The position numbers were made by a program, and so were the translations under genes. From positions 25,937 through 65,866 of the forward strand of contig SVTD01000005.1 in the NCBI GenBank assembly GCA_015063955.1: DNA of 39,930 bases. The letters run 5' to 3'. The notes beneath the pieces are model-generated. The model was not told where the DNA came from. It worked only from the letters and a program-made list of their open reading frames with translations, and did not search any database. The stretch comes from Oscillospiraceae bacterium (GTDB lineage: Bacteria > Bacillota > Clostridia > Oscillospirales > CAG-272). Every line of letters begins with the position of its first letter. Position 1 is the stretch's first letter. Below, piece by piece: positions 1-8,015 of this stretch.

Positions 1-527
1 TTCAATTGAATCCTACGCATTTCAATACTGTGATAATCTTAAATCAGTTACCCTCAATGAAGGTCTCACCAGTATTGGTTATGAAGCGTTTGATTCTTGT
101 GACAGTCTTTCATCCATTACAATTCCCGCTTCGGTTAATTCAATCGATTCAAGAGCTTTTCGATACTGCGAGAACTTGAAATCTGTCGCTCTTAATGAAG
201 GTATTAGCAGTATTAAAAGCTATGCATTCGCTGATTGCACCTCCCTTTTAAGCATTTATATTCCTTCCAGCCTGGCTTACATTGATGAGCGTACGTTTTC
301 AGGTTGCACCAGTCTGAACAACGTTACTATTGCGGAAGGTATCACCAGTATAAAAAGCTGTGCTTTTATCTCTTGCAAAAATCTTACAAGTATTACTATC
401 CCTTCATCCGTTAATTCAATTGAATCCTACGCATTTCAATACTGTGATAATCTTAAATCAGTTACTCTAAATGAAGGTCTCAACAGTATTGGTTATGAAG
501 CGTTTTCTTCTTGTGACAGTCTTTCAT
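1..527 (+). repeat. Near-identical LRR-coding repeats, 414 bases apart
   Basis: Bases 1 to about 113 recur with few changes at 415-527. The offset of 414 bases is exactly 138 codons or six 23-residue LRR units, so a block of units was duplicated in frame. Confidence 0.85.
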
Positions 528-1501
528 CCGTTTCGATTCCCGCTTCGGTTAATTCAATTGGATCCTATGCTTTTGAATACTGTGATAATCTTAAAAGTAT
601 AACATTCCGCGGCGAAGCGCCCACAATAAGCTCAAATGCCTTTAAAAATGTAACCGCTATTGTGTACTACCCTTCTAACAATCTGTATTGGACTGACGAT
701 GTCATGAACGATTACGGTGGCAATTTAACATGGTTGTCATACTCCGGTAACGCTTCTGAAAGAACGTTTTACAGTGTAACTTATCCAGATAATACCGAAG
801 AATCAGGAATATCTCTTATGTCCGTTTATCCCGGGGACAGTACAATACAGGATAACGAAGATAACGAAATTGGAGAGGATCATATTATAAGCACTTCTTC
901 ATTTGACAGACTTGTACCCGGAAAAAGCTACATTCTTCTTGTACTCGCTGATATGAACGTAGATGACACACTCTCTTACGAGAATCTTCTTTATATTGCC
1001 CAGGGTACAGCCTCTGAAGACGGAACGTTGACATTCCGTTATTCTAAAAAGGAGGAAGCAGATTTAGTATACGTTATGGCGTGCGGTCCCTCCAATAAAG
1101 ATTTATCCAATGCAGAAATAGTATTCCCTGATATGGAAGCAACTGGCGAAAAAGAAGCCGTATGCCCCACAGTATCATATGACGGCACGGTTCTTACAGA
1201 AGGAGTTGACTACATAATTCTGGGTAGTGTTGACTATGCTACAGCCGGTATTTACACTTGCTTTATTCGCGGAATATATGATTATACGGGAATTGTCACC
1301 TGCACTTATACTGTTAAAGGCGATTTTGTTCTCGGTGATATCGACGGAGACGGTATACTTACTGCAATGGATTCAAATTTGCTGAAAAGAATTATTGCCA
1401 ATATATTATCTTCAATACCTCCCTCAGCGGACGTTAACGGAGACGGAGCCATTAATGCAATTGATTCTAACCTTCTGAAAAGAACTATCGCAGGCCAATA
1501 A
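2..1501 (+). CDS. BspA-like LRR_5 surface protein with C-terminal dockerin (5' end cut by window)
   Basis: The reading frame is open from the first bases, so the true start lies upstream; 499 residues are visible. To about base 690 it consists of 23-residue LRR_5 (BspA/TpLRR) repeats with the usual pattern of a serine/isoleucine strand followed by 'AF..C..L..V'. Then comes a spacer of about 130 residues and an Ig-like segment (GVDY....YTG..TCTYTV). The end (bases about 1319-1498) is a type I dockerin with two calcium loops, DIDGDG and DVNGDG, each followed by a helix ending NLLKR. Dockerins bind cohesins, so the protein is probably attached to a cellulosome-like scaffold outside the cell. Codon use is clearly more AT-rich than in the downstream genes, suggesting separate origin or low expression. 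LRR and dockerin calls are firm; the ligand is unknown. Confidence 0.9.
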   Translation, partial: SIESYAFQYCDNLKSVTLNEGLTSIGYEAFDSCDSLSSITIPASVNSIDSRAFRYCENLKSVALNEGISSIKSYAFADCTSLLSIYIPSSLAYIDERTFSGCTSLNNVTIAEGITSIKSCAFISCKNLTSITIPSSVNSIESYAFQYCDNLKSVTLNEGLNSIGYEAFSSCDSLSSVSIPASVNSIGSYAFEYCDNLKSITFRGEAPTISSNAFKNVTAIVYYPSNNLYWTDDVMNDYGGNLTWLSYSGNASERTFYSVTYPDNTEESGISLMSVYPGDSTIQDNEDNEIGEDHIISTSSFDRLVPGKSYILLVLADMNVDDTLSYENLLYIAQGTASEDGTLTFRYSKKEEADLVYVMACGPSNKDLSNAEIVFPDMEATGEKEAVCPTVSYDGTVLTEGVDYIILGSVDYATAGIYTCFIRGIYDYTGIVTCTYTVKGDFVLGDIDGDGILTAMDSNLLKRIIANILSSIPPSADVNGDGAINAIDSNLLKRTIAGQ

Positions 1502-1540
1502 TTCAAATTTCTTAATCCCGTACAAATATCAAAAAACAAA

Positions 1541-1579
1541 AAAACTTTATGATGGTTTTATTCCATCATAAAGTTTTTT
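1541..1579. terminator. Rho-independent terminator
   Basis: Perfect 15-base stem (1541-1555 with 1563-1577) with a 7-base loop, followed by a T-rich stretch. It lies 40 bases after the dockerin gene and is A/T-rich on both sides, so it could act in both directions. Confidence 0.9.
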
Positions 1580-1661
1580 GTTTTCCCTCATTGCATTATG
1601 TGCCTTTTATCAGTTCCGATATGTGCTCTCGCAATTAGAGCCTCAAACAGCTTTTATCTGC

Positions 1662-1700
1662 TTCATATATACCTCCCTTTACTTCGTAAGGTAATATATG
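1662..1700. other. Hairpin in the leader region before the sigma operon
   Basis: An imperfect inverted repeat with arms CATATATACC / GGTAATATATG encloses CCTTTAC-TTC-GTAAGG. No T-run follows, so it is not an obvious terminator; role unknown. Nothing else gene-like is visible between 1580 and 1737. Confidence 0.35.
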
Positions 1701-1737
1701 ATACAATTGAGAAAAATAACCTATTTTTTTCAAATCT

Positions 1738-1770
1738 TGAAACCTTTTACGGTTTTTGACGAGTTATACA
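1738..1770 (+). promoter_or_regulatory. Candidate ECF-sigma promoter upstream of the sigma gene
   Basis: TGAAAC at 1738-1743 is followed after 16 bases by CGAGTT (1760-1765) and ATAC. A TGAAAC-type -35 with a CG-starting -10 resembles ECF promoters and would fit autoregulation by the sigma factor encoded just downstream. This is pattern matching only. Confidence 0.4.
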
Positions 1771-1794
1771 GTAGAGGAGAAAGGAGGGGGAGCT

Positions 1795-2355
1795 ATGACG
1801 GATGAAATGATAGTTACGCTATATTGGGACCGTGACGAGCGCGCTATAGACGAGACCGATAAAAAATACCGTAAGTATCTTACAAGGATCGCACAAAACG
1901 TTTTGAGCGATGAAGAGGATGCCAAGGAAAGCGTAAACGATACGTTTCTTGCGGCATGGGACTCCATTCCTCCAAACCGCCCGAAGAACCTTTCGACCTA
2001 TCTCGGAAAGCTTACGAGAAGAATATCAATTGATATTTTCAGAAAGAAAAACCGCGATAAAAGAAAAGGCTCACAATACGCACTTTCTCTCTCAGAGCTT
2101 TCCTGTATTGCATCCGGCGAGCCTTCTCCCCACGAAAAAATGGAAAACGAGCTTCTTTCAAAAAAGATCTCGGAATTTCTGAGAACTCAGGACGCGCGAA
2201 CGAGAAACGTATTTATCGGAAGATACTACTATCTCGATTCCGTAAAGGAAATTGCGCGGTACTGCGACATGAAGGAAGCAACCGTCAAAACCGTTCTCCA
2301 CAGAACGAGACTCGACCTTAAAGCCTATCTTGAAAAGGAGGGATACGAAATATGA
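1795..2355 (+). CDS. ECF-type RNA polymerase sigma factor
   Basis: This 186-residue protein has the two-domain build of ECF sigma-70 factors. Region 2 (about residues 22-83) contains the acidic DAKESVNDTFLAAWDSIP segment and the basic FRKKNRDKRK stretch. Region 4 (about residues 130-180) contains the helix-turn-helix SVKEIARYCDMKEATVKTVL. The ATG at 1795 was chosen because AAAGGAGGGGG lies 4 bases before it; an in-frame TTG at 1756 has no such site. It would direct RNA polymerase to a small regulon in response to an envelope signal. Its stop codon overlaps the next gene's ATG (ATGA), the usual arrangement for a sigma/anti-sigma pair. Confidence 0.93.
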   Translation: MTDEMIVTLYWDRDERAIDETDKKYRKYLTRIAQNVLSDEEDAKESVNDTFLAAWDSIPPNRPKNLSTYLGKLTRRISIDIFRKKNRDKRKGSQYALSLSELSCIASGEPSPHEKMENELLSKKISEFLRTQDARTRNVFIGRYYYLDSVKEIARYCDMKEATVKTVLHRTRLDLKAYLEKEGYEI

Positions 2356-4142
2356 AAGAAGAAAAGTTCATCGATGCCATAGGCAACCTCGATGACAGCC
2401 TCATTGAAGAAACGGCCGCCCTCAGAAACAGAAAAAAGCCCTTTCCCTATTATAAGCTTGCACTCGTTGCGGCTTGCATTTTGTTAACCGTAGTGCTTAT
2501 TCCCTGGAAAACGTTGTTCTCAGATAAAGGCCCTGTGATAAACGACCCGCCGGAGCCTGAGGAGGCTGTGGACGTCCTGAAAAACGAAGATACCACCGCA
2601 CCCGATACCGAAAAAGCCCCTCAAGGCCCTGCTGTTATCCCCCCCGATGACAGCACTCAGACCCCTCACGAGGATTCCTTACCCGATAAAGAGCAGATCC
2701 AGACGGACGTCCCCGACACAACGGGACCACAGCCTGAAAACATTCAGATCCCCGATACCATGGGACCGCAGCCTGAAAACATTCAGATCCCCGACACAAC
2801 GGGACCCACTACCGATTACAATCCAAGCGGTAAGGATCAGGATACACCTGTTATCGAAGAGGAGACCACAGGCCCCCTTCCTCCCGATAAACCGACAGAC
2901 CCCACTCCCGTCGTCCCCACACCGCAGCGCCCATCAGTCCTTTCCCGTGCATCCTATCCTCAGCAGACGCAATACTCCTTATCGACCCTCAAGCAATGGA
3001 GAAACGAGAAGAACGAAAGGATAAACTATTATCACAATGGTATCGGTAATACCGATGACTTTATGAACCGCACGGTTCGGGAGTTTTTCTCAAATTCCGA
3101 AAAAGAAAACCTTATATTTTCCCCCGTTAATACCTACCTATCCCTCGGAATGCTTGCAGAGGCTACGGCAGGAGTCAGCCGCGCACAGCTTCTCAGCCTG
3201 CTCGGCGAAAATGACATTACGGGTATCAGATCAAGTGCTAAGAATCTTTGGAACTGCTGCTACCGGGATGACGGAATAGTTACTTCTGTTCTCGGAAACT
3301 CTATGTGGTTTGACGATTCCTTCGTTCCCAACACAGAAACGACGGATATTATCGCAGAAAACTATTATGCATCCTCTTTTTGGGGAGATTTCGGCGATGC
3401 GGAATATGACGAGCTTATGAGATCGTGGATCAACGAGCAAACCAAGGATATGCTCAAAAACACTGTAAACGGTAGCTCTCTTGACCCCGAAGAGGTAATA
3501 TCAGTAATATCGACCTTGTATTTCAAGGCAGATTGGTCCACAGCGTTCCAAAAAAAGCATACCCAAAGCAGAGTGTTCCACTCTCCTGACGGAGACATAG
3601 AGACAGAATTTATGTTCAGGGATGAAAGCGGTGAGCTCTATTACGGTGAAAGCTTCAGCGCTACTTCTTTGAAATTCGAGGAAGGCGGAGCGATGTGGTT
3701 TATCCTTCCCGATGAGGACGTGGAACTGCAGAGCCTTTTCAGCGATCCCGAGGCTATGGGCTTTATCACGGGATCAGCTCTGAAAGGCGCATCCTTCAAT
3801 ACTTCAAGAATTCTTTTATACGTACCTAAGTTCGACATTACAACGGAGCTTGACCTTGAAAAAAACCTAAAAAGCCTTGGCGTTACCGAGGTCTTTGATC
3901 CCCTGGCAGCAGACTTTTCCTCTCTGACGGATTCTCAGGTTTACGTTAAGGATATAAACACGTCCGTTAGAGTCCGTATTGACGAATACGGCTGTGAGGC
4001 CGCCGCAGTCAACACGTGGGACGGAGGCTACGGTGCTGCTCCGTTCGTTAATTTCAGAATAGACAGACCCTTCATATTTGTTATCACGAGCGACTCGGGT
4101 CTCCCCCTGTTCGTAGGTACAGTAAACCGTCCCGACCGATAA
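2352..4142 (+). CDS. Membrane-anchored serpin with anti-sigma-like N-terminus
   Basis: This 596-residue protein has four parts. Residues 1-35 are cytoplasmic and resemble the N-terminus of clostridial anti-sigma proteins (IGNLDDSLIEE). Residues 36-52 form one membrane helix. Residues about 55-210 are a Pro/Thr/Asp-rich linker with a 13-residue tandem repeat. Residues about 235-594 are a serpin of normal length: LIFSPVNTYLSLGML near the start, TLYFKADW near residue 388, and a C-terminal PFIFVI...PLFVGTV. The reactive-loop hinge is visible at 544-555 (DEYGCEAAAVNT), close to the inhibitory consensus EEGTEAAAAT. Serpins trap serine or cysteine proteases covalently. Coupling to the preceding sigma gene by ATGA overlap suggests it is the sigma factor's partner. 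Serpin call firm, anti-sigma role inferred. Confidence 0.88.
   Translation: MKEEKFIDAIGNLDDSLIEETAALRNRKKPFPYYKLALVAACILLTVVLIPWKTLFSDKGPVINDPPEPEEAVDVLKNEDTTAPDTEKAPQGPAVIPPDDSTQTPHEDSLPDKEQIQTDVPDTTGPQPENIQIPDTMGPQPENIQIPDTTGPTTDYNPSGKDQDTPVIEEETTGPLPPDKPTDPTPVVPTPQRPSVLSRASYPQQTQYSLSTLKQWRNEKNERINYYHNGIGNTDDFMNRTVREFFSNSEKENLIFSPVNTYLSLGMLAEATAGVSRAQLLSLLGENDITGIRSSAKNLWNCCYRDDGIVTSVLGNSMWFDDSFVPNTETTDIIAENYYASSFWGDFGDAEYDELMRSWINEQTKDMLKNTVNGSSLDPEEVISVISTLYFKADWSTAFQKKHTQSRVFHSPDGDIETEFMFRDESGELYYGESFSATSLKFEEGGAMWFILPDEDVELQSLFSDPEAMGFITGSALKGASFNTSRILLYVPKFDITTELDLEKNLKSLGVTEVFDPLAADFSSLTDSQVYVKDINTSVRVRIDEYGCEAAAVNTWDGGYGAAPFVNFRIDRPFIFVITSDSGLPLFVGTVNRPDR
2715..2807 (+). repeat. 39-base tandem repeat in the serpin linker
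   Basis: Two copies (2715-2753, 2754-2792) and a partial third encode DT(T/M)GPQPENIQIP. The proline-rich repeat spaces the serpin from the membrane and is likely to vary in copy number between strains. Confidence 0.9.
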
Positions 4143-4178
4143 AATTATCATCTCATAAAGCAAGAAAGGAGCTTTATC

Positions 4179-4928
4179 ATGAAAAAAATCTTATCTATCC
4201 TCTTGGTATGCTCAATGATCCTTCTCTGCACCGCACCGGTTTTTGCCGTTGAAGAAAGCACCGACAGCTATGAGTTATCTGAGCTGTTTTGTGACTATAA
4301 GGAATATTCACTTTCGGAAATGGTTGAATATATCAGCCGCGATCCACAGTCTTCCCTCTTCACGGGTCTTTTTTGCGGATGCTCTTTAGGTTTATTCAAT
4401 CCAACCTTTCATATCCACAGATCGGGAACTAATATAGGCAGAATACCTAACGTTTTGGAGGTTGGCTTTTCCGAGCAGAGCCCCAAATATTTGACAAGCA
4501 CAAGCCGTGTTACAACGGCCTCAAACGCAAATTATGACTTTTTGATAGGTGACGTCGGAGACAAGGTAATGTCAGTGGAGCTTGCAGAAGGCTTCGTTGA
4601 ATACGTAAATTCTCTTGACGGTGTTGAAAGAACAACGGTAATACTTAATTTTCTGATGAACGTAGAAAATAATGAGGAGGTAGCAGGTGTTTCCTGGTCG
4701 AACGACTGTCCATACTACGGCGGCGGATTCATTGGTACGTCTCATGAAGAACCTATCAGAGGAGATTGCGACGGAGACGGTTCACTCAACAGTATCGATG
4801 CAAATCTTATGAGAAGGATTCTCAGCGGAAACGATTGCAAGGTGAATCCCTTCTCAGTTGACATGAACGCCGACGGTAAGCTGAATGCCGTAGATTCTTA
4901 CGCATTAAGGCTCAAGCTGGTAGGATAA
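4179..4928 (+). CDS. Secreted dockerin protein with unrecognised N-terminal domain
   Basis: This 249-residue protein starts with a clear signal peptide (KK, hydrophobic stretch, cleavage near VFA-VEE at about residue 24). Residues about 25-190 match no domain I recognise; they are rich in Ser and Asn with a few cysteines. Residues about 194-249 are a type I dockerin with calcium loops DCDGDG and DMNADG, helices DANLMRRIL and DSYALRLKL. AGAAAGGAG sits about 8 bases before the ATG. It follows the serpin gene by 36 bases, so it is probably co-transcribed under the same sigma factor. One plausible reading is a scaffold-bound partner of the serpin; no enzyme motif is visible. Confidence 0.85.
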   Translation: MKKILSILLVCSMILLCTAPVFAVEESTDSYELSELFCDYKEYSLSEMVEYISRDPQSSLFTGLFCGCSLGLFNPTFHIHRSGTNIGRIPNVLEVGFSEQSPKYLTSTSRVTTASNANYDFLIGDVGDKVMSVELAEGFVEYVNSLDGVERTTVILNFLMNVENNEEVAGVSWSNDCPYYGGGFIGTSHEEPIRGDCDGDGSLNSIDANLMRRILSGNDCKVNPFSVDMNADGKLNAVDSYALRLKLVG

Positions 4929-4941
4929 GCTAAAAAAAGCA

Positions 4942-4955
4942 CCGTGCATACACGG
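4942..4955. other. Small intergenic hairpin
   Basis: CCGTG-CATA-CACGG lies in the 61-base gap between the dockerin gene and the next gene, without a T-run. It may reduce but not end transcription, or stabilise an mRNA end. Confidence 0.3.
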
Positions 4956-4989
4956 GATTTAATTAAAAACACAGAGAAAAGGAGGAAAT

Positions 4990-6090
4990 ATGAAAAAAAG
5001 AATAATTATTCCAATAACCGTCGTTCTCGCCCTTATTCTTGCCTTGCTGACGGCTGCTGTCGTGTTTATAAATAAAGGCTATTCTCTGAGCGAGGGGTAC
5101 TACCTTCAGGCTGACGGCAAAAGCCTGATAATCATTGATAACAGCCCTGTCGTTATGGGAAACTGTACGAAAAACGACGATCTATTCGATGGTCTTTCCG
5201 ACGGTGATAAGATCCTCCTTCTTCACGACGGCATTGAGGAATCCTACCCCGGCGGCACGGGAGCATACTACGTAAAGAAGATTGAGGACGGCAGCATTTC
5301 AGATATTCCCGAAAGCGTTATCAGCTCACTGACAGAGCTCGGCTGGCTTGAAAGAAAGGACGGTTCTTCAGAAAAATCCCCATCCGATAAGGATACATTT
5401 TTCAGCATTCCCTACACGGCTCACGATTACGAAAAAGGATACTCAAGCGACTCCACCGAAGGCAAGACGTACCTGATAGGCGACACAGACGAGCTGAGTG
5501 AGTACTATAAGGAATCAGGAAACGAGTACACTATCATTGAGCCTGCAACGGTCTATGACGGGGATTTTTTCAAGGACAGCGTTCTCATAATAGTCTACAA
5601 CTTTGCCCACAGCGGAAGCGTCACACGAAAAGTTTCAGCAGTTGAAGCCTCCGGCGTCAATGTTAACATCGTGATCGAGGAATACTGCCCCGTGGTTTAC
5701 ACAGACGATTGCTCCGGATGGACTCATTTCATAGAGCTGAGCCGTGAGCACGCTCCCGAAAGCATCGGGGATATTACAGTAGAAATAGAAAAGCTCAACG
5801 CTTTTTCATATTCAGACTTCCTGTATTTTATCGATGAAAAGGAACCGGGGCTTCGTTTTGACGGGTTTGTAAACACTGAATCTGCAGACGCAGAATCAGA
5901 AGAAAAGGCGGCAGAGCTTGCAAAAAAGGAGCTTCACCGGGAATTTACCTACGATACCGTCACCACAGCATACGACTGCTACGAAAAAATGTGGGCAGTT
6001 TCCTTTTCAACCAAAGGTTATAACGGAGGCTGCGTAACGGTATATCTGACGACTGACGGTATTACAAAAGCCATCCTCGCAGGAGAATGA
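4990..6090 (+). CDS. Membrane-anchored protein with PrcB-like and PepSY-like regions
   Basis: This 366-residue protein has an N-terminal membrane helix (residues about 5-28) and an outer part in three sections. Residues about 35-120 contain a 'LLLHDGIEESYPGGTGAYYV' segment seen in small clostridial exported proteins. Residues about 165-260 (LIIVYNFAHSGS... then EEYCP, then HFIEL) resemble the PrcB_C fold known from a spirochaete protease complex. The last 65 residues resemble a PepSY/peptidase-propeptide strand-helix unit. A GGAGG lies close before the ATG. Following the serpin and dockerin genes, it fits an operon dealing with extracellular proteolysis, but the domain matches are from memory and moderate. 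Confidence 0.6.
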   Translation: MKKRIIIPITVVLALILALLTAAVVFINKGYSLSEGYYLQADGKSLIIIDNSPVVMGNCTKNDDLFDGLSDGDKILLLHDGIEESYPGGTGAYYVKKIEDGSISDIPESVISSLTELGWLERKDGSSEKSPSDKDTFFSIPYTAHDYEKGYSSDSTEGKTYLIGDTDELSEYYKESGNEYTIIEPATVYDGDFFKDSVLIIVYNFAHSGSVTRKVSAVEASGVNVNIVIEEYCPVVYTDDCSGWTHFIELSREHAPESIGDITVEIEKLNAFSYSDFLYFIDEKEPGLRFDGFVNTESADAESEEKAAELAKKELHREFTYDTVTTAYDCYEKMWAVSFSTKGYNGGCVTVYLTTDGITKAILAGE

Positions 6091-6102
6091 TCTCCTTATT
6101 AC

Positions 6103-6140
6103 AAAAAGCACCTCTCTGCTTGGCAAAGAGGTGCTTTTTC
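6103..6140. terminator. Bidirectional terminator between convergent genes
   Basis: Perfect 13-base stem (6103-6115 with 6127-6139) flanked by A-run and T-run. It sits between the + strand operon ending at 6090 and the minus strand gene ending at 6141, and can serve both. Confidence 0.93.
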
Positions 6141-7313
6141 TTATTTATCCTTCCACTCGTTATCAAACTTAACGGCGGACTCGTTATAGGTGGGGACAAC
6201 GTTTATCATCGTCTTTCCGCGGTTGAACTGAACCTCGGTTCCGTCCTCAAAATAATACTTGAGAACCGCACCTGAGCTTTCCTTCTTCCAGGTGATCTTC
6301 TGATATGTACCCTCTGTGAGATACCAGCCGCTTCCGCTTCCGGTGGTTCCGATATCGATCCTTGCCTTATCGTCACCGGGGATGGCTGCAGTATAGGTAA
6401 AGAGTACCAAAACGTTCTTAAATGCGAGCTGCTCGCCCGTTGAGTTGTCGATATGCTTCTGACCGTTATACTGATAGCGGGAATAAAGCCCCGTATCCTC
6501 GGAATAAACGAAGTCAACGGTCTGATAGTTGGACATTACTACCTTTGCGTGAGTTGCCTTGTTTGCAAGGGTCGCAGTCTTTTCAAAGTCCACAAAATTC
6601 ATGGGCTTTTCATACCCGGCATTCTTTTCGGTACGGTAGCCGTAGTACTCGATAGCTTTTTTGAGACCCTCGCCGTTCTTAACAACGAGAGTATGCTCTG
6701 TGGCAAACTGCTTGAGTCGCTCGGGGTCTCTTTCAAAGGTAGCGTAAGTATAGTAAAGGGCTGCAGGGCCGTTTACTCCGTCAATACGGTTCGTTCCGCG
6801 GGCGTTGAAGGTATTGTAGGCATAGGTGCTTCCGCCTGCGTGAACGAAGATGCAGTCGTATCCGTCTGCATAATCGATGTAATAATCTCTGGCGCTTCTT
6901 ACGGAGCCCACCTTTGTGAGATCATCGTAATCCGTTGTTATCATCATAAGACGGGTAATACCGCCCTCAGCAAGACACTCGTAGAGAATATCTGCCTGAG
7001 AGATTCCCTCCTGAGGAAGGCTCACTCCGATATTGTTGACCATAATGGAAACGGGACGCTTCTTTGAAAGGTCCTTTTCGGTGCCGAGACCCGTGAGGGG
7101 ATTTACGAACTCGGGAATAACGAAGGGCTCGTCCTCCTTGGCAGTCGTATCAGCATCGGTCTCCTTGTCCTTCGCGGTAGTATCCTCGATCTTTTCGCTG
7201 TCCTTATCCTTTGCGGTAGTATCAGCCTCTTTGTCCTTACCCTTGCAGGCACCCGTAATAAGAAGTGCCGCCAGCAAAAAGGAGATAAGGAGCGCAATTC
7301 TTGTTTTCTTCAT
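6141..7313 (-). CDS. DUF3048 (YerB-like) lipoprotein
   Basis: This 390-residue protein has a lipoprotein signal ending ALLITGAC, with Cys23 as the likely lipidated residue. A charged linker with repeated TTAKDK units (to about residue 65) is followed by the DUF3048 domain: FVNPLTGL, RPVSIMVNN near the start, ISQADILYECLAEGGITR, VGSVRSARDYY and FVHAGGS. YerB-type proteins are cell-surface proteins of Firmicutes with no settled function. It follows the small gene upstream by 3 bases and is co-transcribed with it. Family call is firm; no enzymatic role is claimed. Confidence 0.92.
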   Translation of the reverse strand: MKKTRIALLISFLLAALLITGACKGKDKEADTTAKDKDSEKIEDTTAKDKETDADTTAKEDEPFVIPEFVNPLTGLGTEKDLSKKRPVSIMVNNIGVSLPQEGISQADILYECLAEGGITRLMMITTDYDDLTKVGSVRSARDYYIDYADGYDCIFVHAGGSTYAYNTFNARGTNRIDGVNGPAALYYTYATFERDPERLKQFATEHTLVVKNGEGLKKAIEYYGYRTEKNAGYEKPMNFVDFEKTATLANKATHAKVVMSNYQTVDFVYSEDTGLYSRYQYNGQKHIDNSTGEQLAFKNVLVLFTYTAAIPGDDKARIDIGTTGSGSGWYLTEGTYQKITWKKESSGAVLKYYFEDGTEVQFNRGKTMINVVPTYNESAVKFDNEWKDK

Positions 7314-7316
7314 AAA

Positions 7317-7637
7317 TTATGCCCCGATAAGTCTTTCAAGCCAGATTATGCCAAGCTCAAGAGCCTCGTTAAGACCGCTCTTAAGATCCTGCTTGACGAT
7401 TCTCTCACCGTCGGAAAGTGCCGTATCAGTCTTTGTGATCTGAACGATGATCTTATCAGGAACGGACTGACCCTTATATTCCTTCTCGGTCATGATAATA
7501 AGCTGAAGTACGTACTCGTCATCCATATTACCGTAGATGATGGTATTGCCTTCTCTTACAAGGGGACGGTCTTTATACATAAGATAATTGCCCTTGACGG
7601 TAGCGTCCTTCAGGACCTCTCTCATTTCGTCTGTCAT
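7317..7637 (-). CDS. Small conserved-looking protein of unknown function
   Basis: This 106-residue cytoplasmic protein has no signal peptide or membrane helix and no motif I recognise. It is mostly beta-rich and charged, ending in a helix (NEALELGIIWLERLIG). The ATG at 7637 was chosen over one 15 bases upstream because GGAGG lies 8 bases before it; the upstream ATG overlaps that GGAGG. It is the first gene of a two-gene operon with the DUF3048 lipoprotein. Confidence 0.7.
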   Translation of the reverse strand: MTDEMREVLKDATVKGNYLMYKDRPLVREGNTIIYGNMDDEYVLQLIIMTEKEYKGQSVPDKIIVQITKTDTALSDGERIVKQDLKSGLNEALELGIIWLERLIGA

Positions 7638-7675
7638 TTTGTAAACCTCCATACAAATAGTTTTAAATATAGACT

Positions 7676-7704
7676 ATAATACTATATTTTGTGCTTTTTG
7701 TCAA
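7676..7704 (-). promoter_or_regulatory. Sigma-A promoter for the 7637-6141 operon
   Basis: Read on the minus strand: TTGACA (7699-7704), 17-base spacer, TATTAT (7676-7681). It lies about 40 bases before the start codon. Confidence 0.85.
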
Positions 7705-7850
7705 GGATATGTAAGGAGTTTTTATTCTTTAAGCTAAAGCCGCCGACGTATAAGTGTTTTATAATACATAAATCCTTACAAGAGCTGCTTTACCGTACAA
7801 ATCCGCAGAGTGGATTCGCATATTACTTACCTTTCCGCCCCCACCCCAAC
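7705..7850. other. Gene-free AT-rich stretch
   Basis: I see no coding frame with a ribosome binding site, no RNA gene and no clear motif here apart from a small inverted repeat (AATCC...GGATT near 7800-7814). It leads into the repeat mosaic. Confidence 0.5.
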
Positions 7851-7945
7851 CTTCAAATTCGGGTTTGTAGGGGGGAACGGGGACGGGGACGCAAAACCTT
7901 TTTTGAAAAAAAGGTTCTGCACTCCAAAAAACTTTGAAAAGGAGG
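7851..7945 (+). repeat. Half copy of the MITE-like element (end module only)
   Basis: It carries the end module CTTCAAATTCGGGTTTGT followed by the hairpin module (AACCTTTTTT-G-AAAAAAAGGTT, 7895-7916) and ACTCCAAAAAACTTT. The same order occurs in the second full copy at 13351-13440 (inverted), but the central 120-base core is absent here. Bases 7946-8015 hold nothing recognisable. Confidence 0.7.
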
Positions 7946-8015
7946 GGTATATAAGGATTGTCGGTATGTTCGTACTCACCCCATCGTAGGGGAGCGGCTT
8001 GCTGCTCCCGCCCTT

